Below, one piece after another: positions 62,495 through 64,000 of a stretch of 64,000 nt of DNA. The stretch covers positions 7,130,001-7,194,000 of the forward strand of contig NZ_CP144375.1 in assembly GCF_043575855.1 (NCBI RefSeq), in the 5' to 3' direction. Under the pieces are notes generated by a model, which saw nothing but the letters and a program-made list of their open reading frames with translations, made no database searches and was not told where the DNA came from. Each line of letters begins with the position of its first letter. The stretch's first letter is position 1. Made by a program: the position numbers and the translations under genes. Source of the stretch: Kutzneria buriramensis (GTDB lineage: Bacteria > Actinomycetota > Actinomycetes > Mycobacteriales > Pseudonocardiaceae).

Positions 62495-64000
62495 TCAGTG
62501 GTTGTAGCTGCGGCGGCGGTCGCCGCCGTAGCTGCGACCCTCGCCACGGGGACCGCCGTGGCCGTGCTCGCCGCGCGGGCCGCCGTGACCGTGGCCGCCG
62601 CGGCTGCCACGCTCGCTGCGGTCGCCGCCGTAGCTGCGCTCGCCCCAGCTGCGGCCGCCGCGCTCGGCGGAGGACCGCTCGCCGCGGTCGCCCCAGCCGC
62701 GACGCTGGCCGCCGCCGCCCGTGCCGCCCGGGCGCGGGGTGCGCTTCTTCGGCACGAACTCCGGCACCGGCTCGCCGCTCGGCACGCGGGCGCCGGTGAT
62801 GCGCACCAGGTCCTCGTCGCCGGGGCGGACGTTGGTGCTGGTCGGCTTGACGCCGGCCCGCGAGGTCAGGCCGTGCACCGCGCGCCGCTGGTCGTGGGTG
62901 ACCAGGGTGACGACGGTGCCGGACTGCCCGGCGCGGGCGGTGCGGCCGGCGCGGTGCAGGTAGTCCTTGGGGTCGGCCGGCGGGTCGACGTGCACGACCA
63001 GGCTGACGTCGTCGACGTGGATGCCGCGGGCGGCGACGTCGGTGGCGACCAGCACCGGGGTGGTGCCGTCCCGGAACTCGTTGAGCACCCGGGTGCGGGC
63101 GTTCTGTGCCTTGCCGCCGTGCAGCGCGCCGGCGTGCACGCCGATGGAGCGCAGCTTCTTGGTGAGCCGGTCCACGTGGTGCTTGGTGCGCACGAACATG
63201 ATCGTGCGGCCCTCGCGGGCGGCGACCTCGTTGATCACGTCCGGCTTGTCGTCGTTGGAGACCATCAGCAGGTGGTGCTCCATGGTGGTGACGCTGCCGG
63301 TGGGCGGCGACACCGAGTGCACGACCGGGTTGTTCAGGTACTCGCGGACCAGCTTGTCCACGTCCCGGTCCAGCGTGGCCGAGAACAGCAGCTTCTGGCC
63401 GCCGGGCGCCACCAGGTCCAGGATCGCCCGGACCTGCGGCATGAAGCCCATGTCGGCCATCTGGTCGGCCTCGTCCAGGGCGGTGAACTCCACGTCGGAC
63501 AGCACGCAGGTGCCCTGCCGGACGTGGTCGGACAGCCGGCCCGGGGTGGCGATCAGCAGGTCGACGCCGCGGCGCAGCTGGTCGGCCTGGCGGGTGAACG
63601 AGGTGCCGCCGACGACGGTGCGGCACCACAGGCCCAGCGCCCGCGCGTACGGGGTGAGGGCGTCGCTGACCTGCATGGCCAGCTCACGGGTGGGGACGAG
63701 CACGATGGCGCGCGGGTGCAGCGGCTTGGCGTGGCCGCCGTTGAGCCGGCTCAGCAGCGCCAGGCCGAAGGCCAGCGTCTTGCCGGAGCCGGTCTGGCCG
63801 CGGCCGAGCACGTCGCGGCCGGCCATGGTGTCGGGCAGGGTGGCGGCCTGGATCGGGAACGGCTCGGTGATGCCGTTGGCGGTCAGCGCGTCCAGCAGGG
63901 GCTTGGCCAGCCCCAGCTCCTCGAACGTCGGCAGCGGGCCCTCGGGCAGCGTGGACGGGATGTCCTCGGCGATGATCGGCTGGTACGCCTCGACGGGCTT
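62495..64000 (-). CDS. DEAD-box RNA helicase (partial, start beyond window)
   Basis: ATP-dependent RNA helicase, reading to the window edge, so the N-terminus is missing; at least 501 residues are seen. The Q motif (FEELGL...PFPIQ) near 63880, motif I GQTGSGKT, Ia VPTREL, the motif II DEAD, motif III SATL, and in domain 2 the HGGK region and motif VI HRAGRTARAG are all present. The C-terminus is a Gly/Arg/Ser/Tyr-rich tail with repeats such as GGPRGEHGH and RSYGGDR, typical of RNA-binding disordered tails. Likely roles are ribosome assembly, RNA decay or cold adaptation. No promoter is in view. Confidence 0.95.
   Translation of the reverse strand, partial: KPVEAYQPIIAEDIPSTLPEGPLPTFEELGLAKPLLDALTANGITEPFPIQAATLPDTMAGRDVLGRGQTGSGKTLAFGLALLSRLNGGHAKPLHPRAIVLVPTRELAMQVSDALTPYARALGLWCRTVVGGTSFTRQADQLRRGVDLLIATPGRLSDHVRQGTCVLSDVEFTALDEADQMADMGFMPQVRAILDLVAPGGQKLLFSATLDRDVDKLVREYLNNPVVHSVSPPTGSVTTMEHHLLMVSNDDKPDVINEVAAREGRTIMFVRTKHHVDRLTKKLRSIGVHAGALHGGKAQNARTRVLNEFRDGTTPVLVATDVAARGIHVDDVSLVVHVDPPADPKDYLHRAGRTARAGQSGTVVTLVTHDQRRAVHGLTSRAGVKPTSTNVRPGDEDLVRITGARVPSGEPVPEFVPKKRTPRPGGTGGGGQRRGWGDRGERSSAERGGRSWGERSYGGDRSERGSRGGHGHGGPRGEHGHGGPRGEGRSYGGDRRRSYNH

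Overview
This window is high-GC actinobacterial DNA. Mycothione reductase, the non-mevalonate isoprenoid genes, GTG/TTG starts and family-specific proteins (DUF2631, DUF574) all point that way, and gene order and protein similarity suggest Pseudonocardiales (Kutzneria/Amycolatopsis-like). That placement is inference; no marker gene such as 16S rRNA is present. No tRNA, rRNA, CRISPR array, insertion sequence or polyketide/NRPS cluster is visible.

Layout. 0-1.4 kb holds a beta-carbonic anhydrase and two small membrane proteins. 1.5-12 kb is a conserved block of dxr, rip1, ispG, a GNAT protein, a lipoprotein penicillin-binding protein and map, in the same order as Mycobacterium tuberculosis Rv2870c-Rv2861c (from memory). 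It is interrupted by a large reverse-strand STAND-type ATPase with one membrane span and a predicted extracellular domain. 12-33 kb carries housekeeping and accessory genes: hydrolase, cobQ, a lipoprotein chorismate mutase, a FadR/MFS pair, mycothione reductase, a polysaccharide deacetylase, a TetR/SDR pair, a monooxygenase/TetR pair, lon, and a two-gene cassette of a small EACC1-like protein plus a 1386-residue caspase/EccC-like ATPase. 33-37 kb is a cobalamin riboswitch with cobN. 37-51 kb holds a TetR-P450-hydrolase-HisC-GH76 run, two trypsin paralogues around a LysE exporter, bioF, an AraC/aldo-keto reductase pair and an SGNH hydrolase. 51-62.4 kb is a second cobalamin riboswitch and a tightly overlapping corrin-ring operon: AAA/VWA chelatase, cobO, cobB, cobI, cobM, cobL, cbiG, three small envelope genes, cobH, cysG. 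The window ends inside a DEAD-box RNA helicase.

How it works together. Three separated loci (cobQ; cobN; the 51-62 kb operon) supply much of corrin synthesis: cysG makes precorrin-2, CobI/M/L and CbiG modify the ring, CobB and CobQ amidate it, the AAA/VWA protein plus CobN insert cobalt and CobO adenosylates it. CobJ, CobK, CobG, CobF and the nucleotide-loop genes are not here. Riboswitches head cobN and the main operon, so both should respond to cobalamin. Dxr and IspG are the second and penultimate MEP-pathway enzymes.

The most distinctive system is the EACC1 plus caspase-EccC cassette at 27.4-32.0 kb: a caspase-like protease (His82/Cys132) fused to four FtsK/EccC-type P-loop modules without any type VII secretion partners. 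Its composition resembles actinobacterial NTP-dependent conflict or cell-suicide systems. The STAND ATPase at 8.1-11.0 kb is a second candidate of that class. Other points of note are a CobH-like protein whose expected catalytic His is Leu, an attenuator-like leader before lysE, a HAIR-like operator and a LexA-like box before lon, and four well-formed palindromic operators next to regulators.
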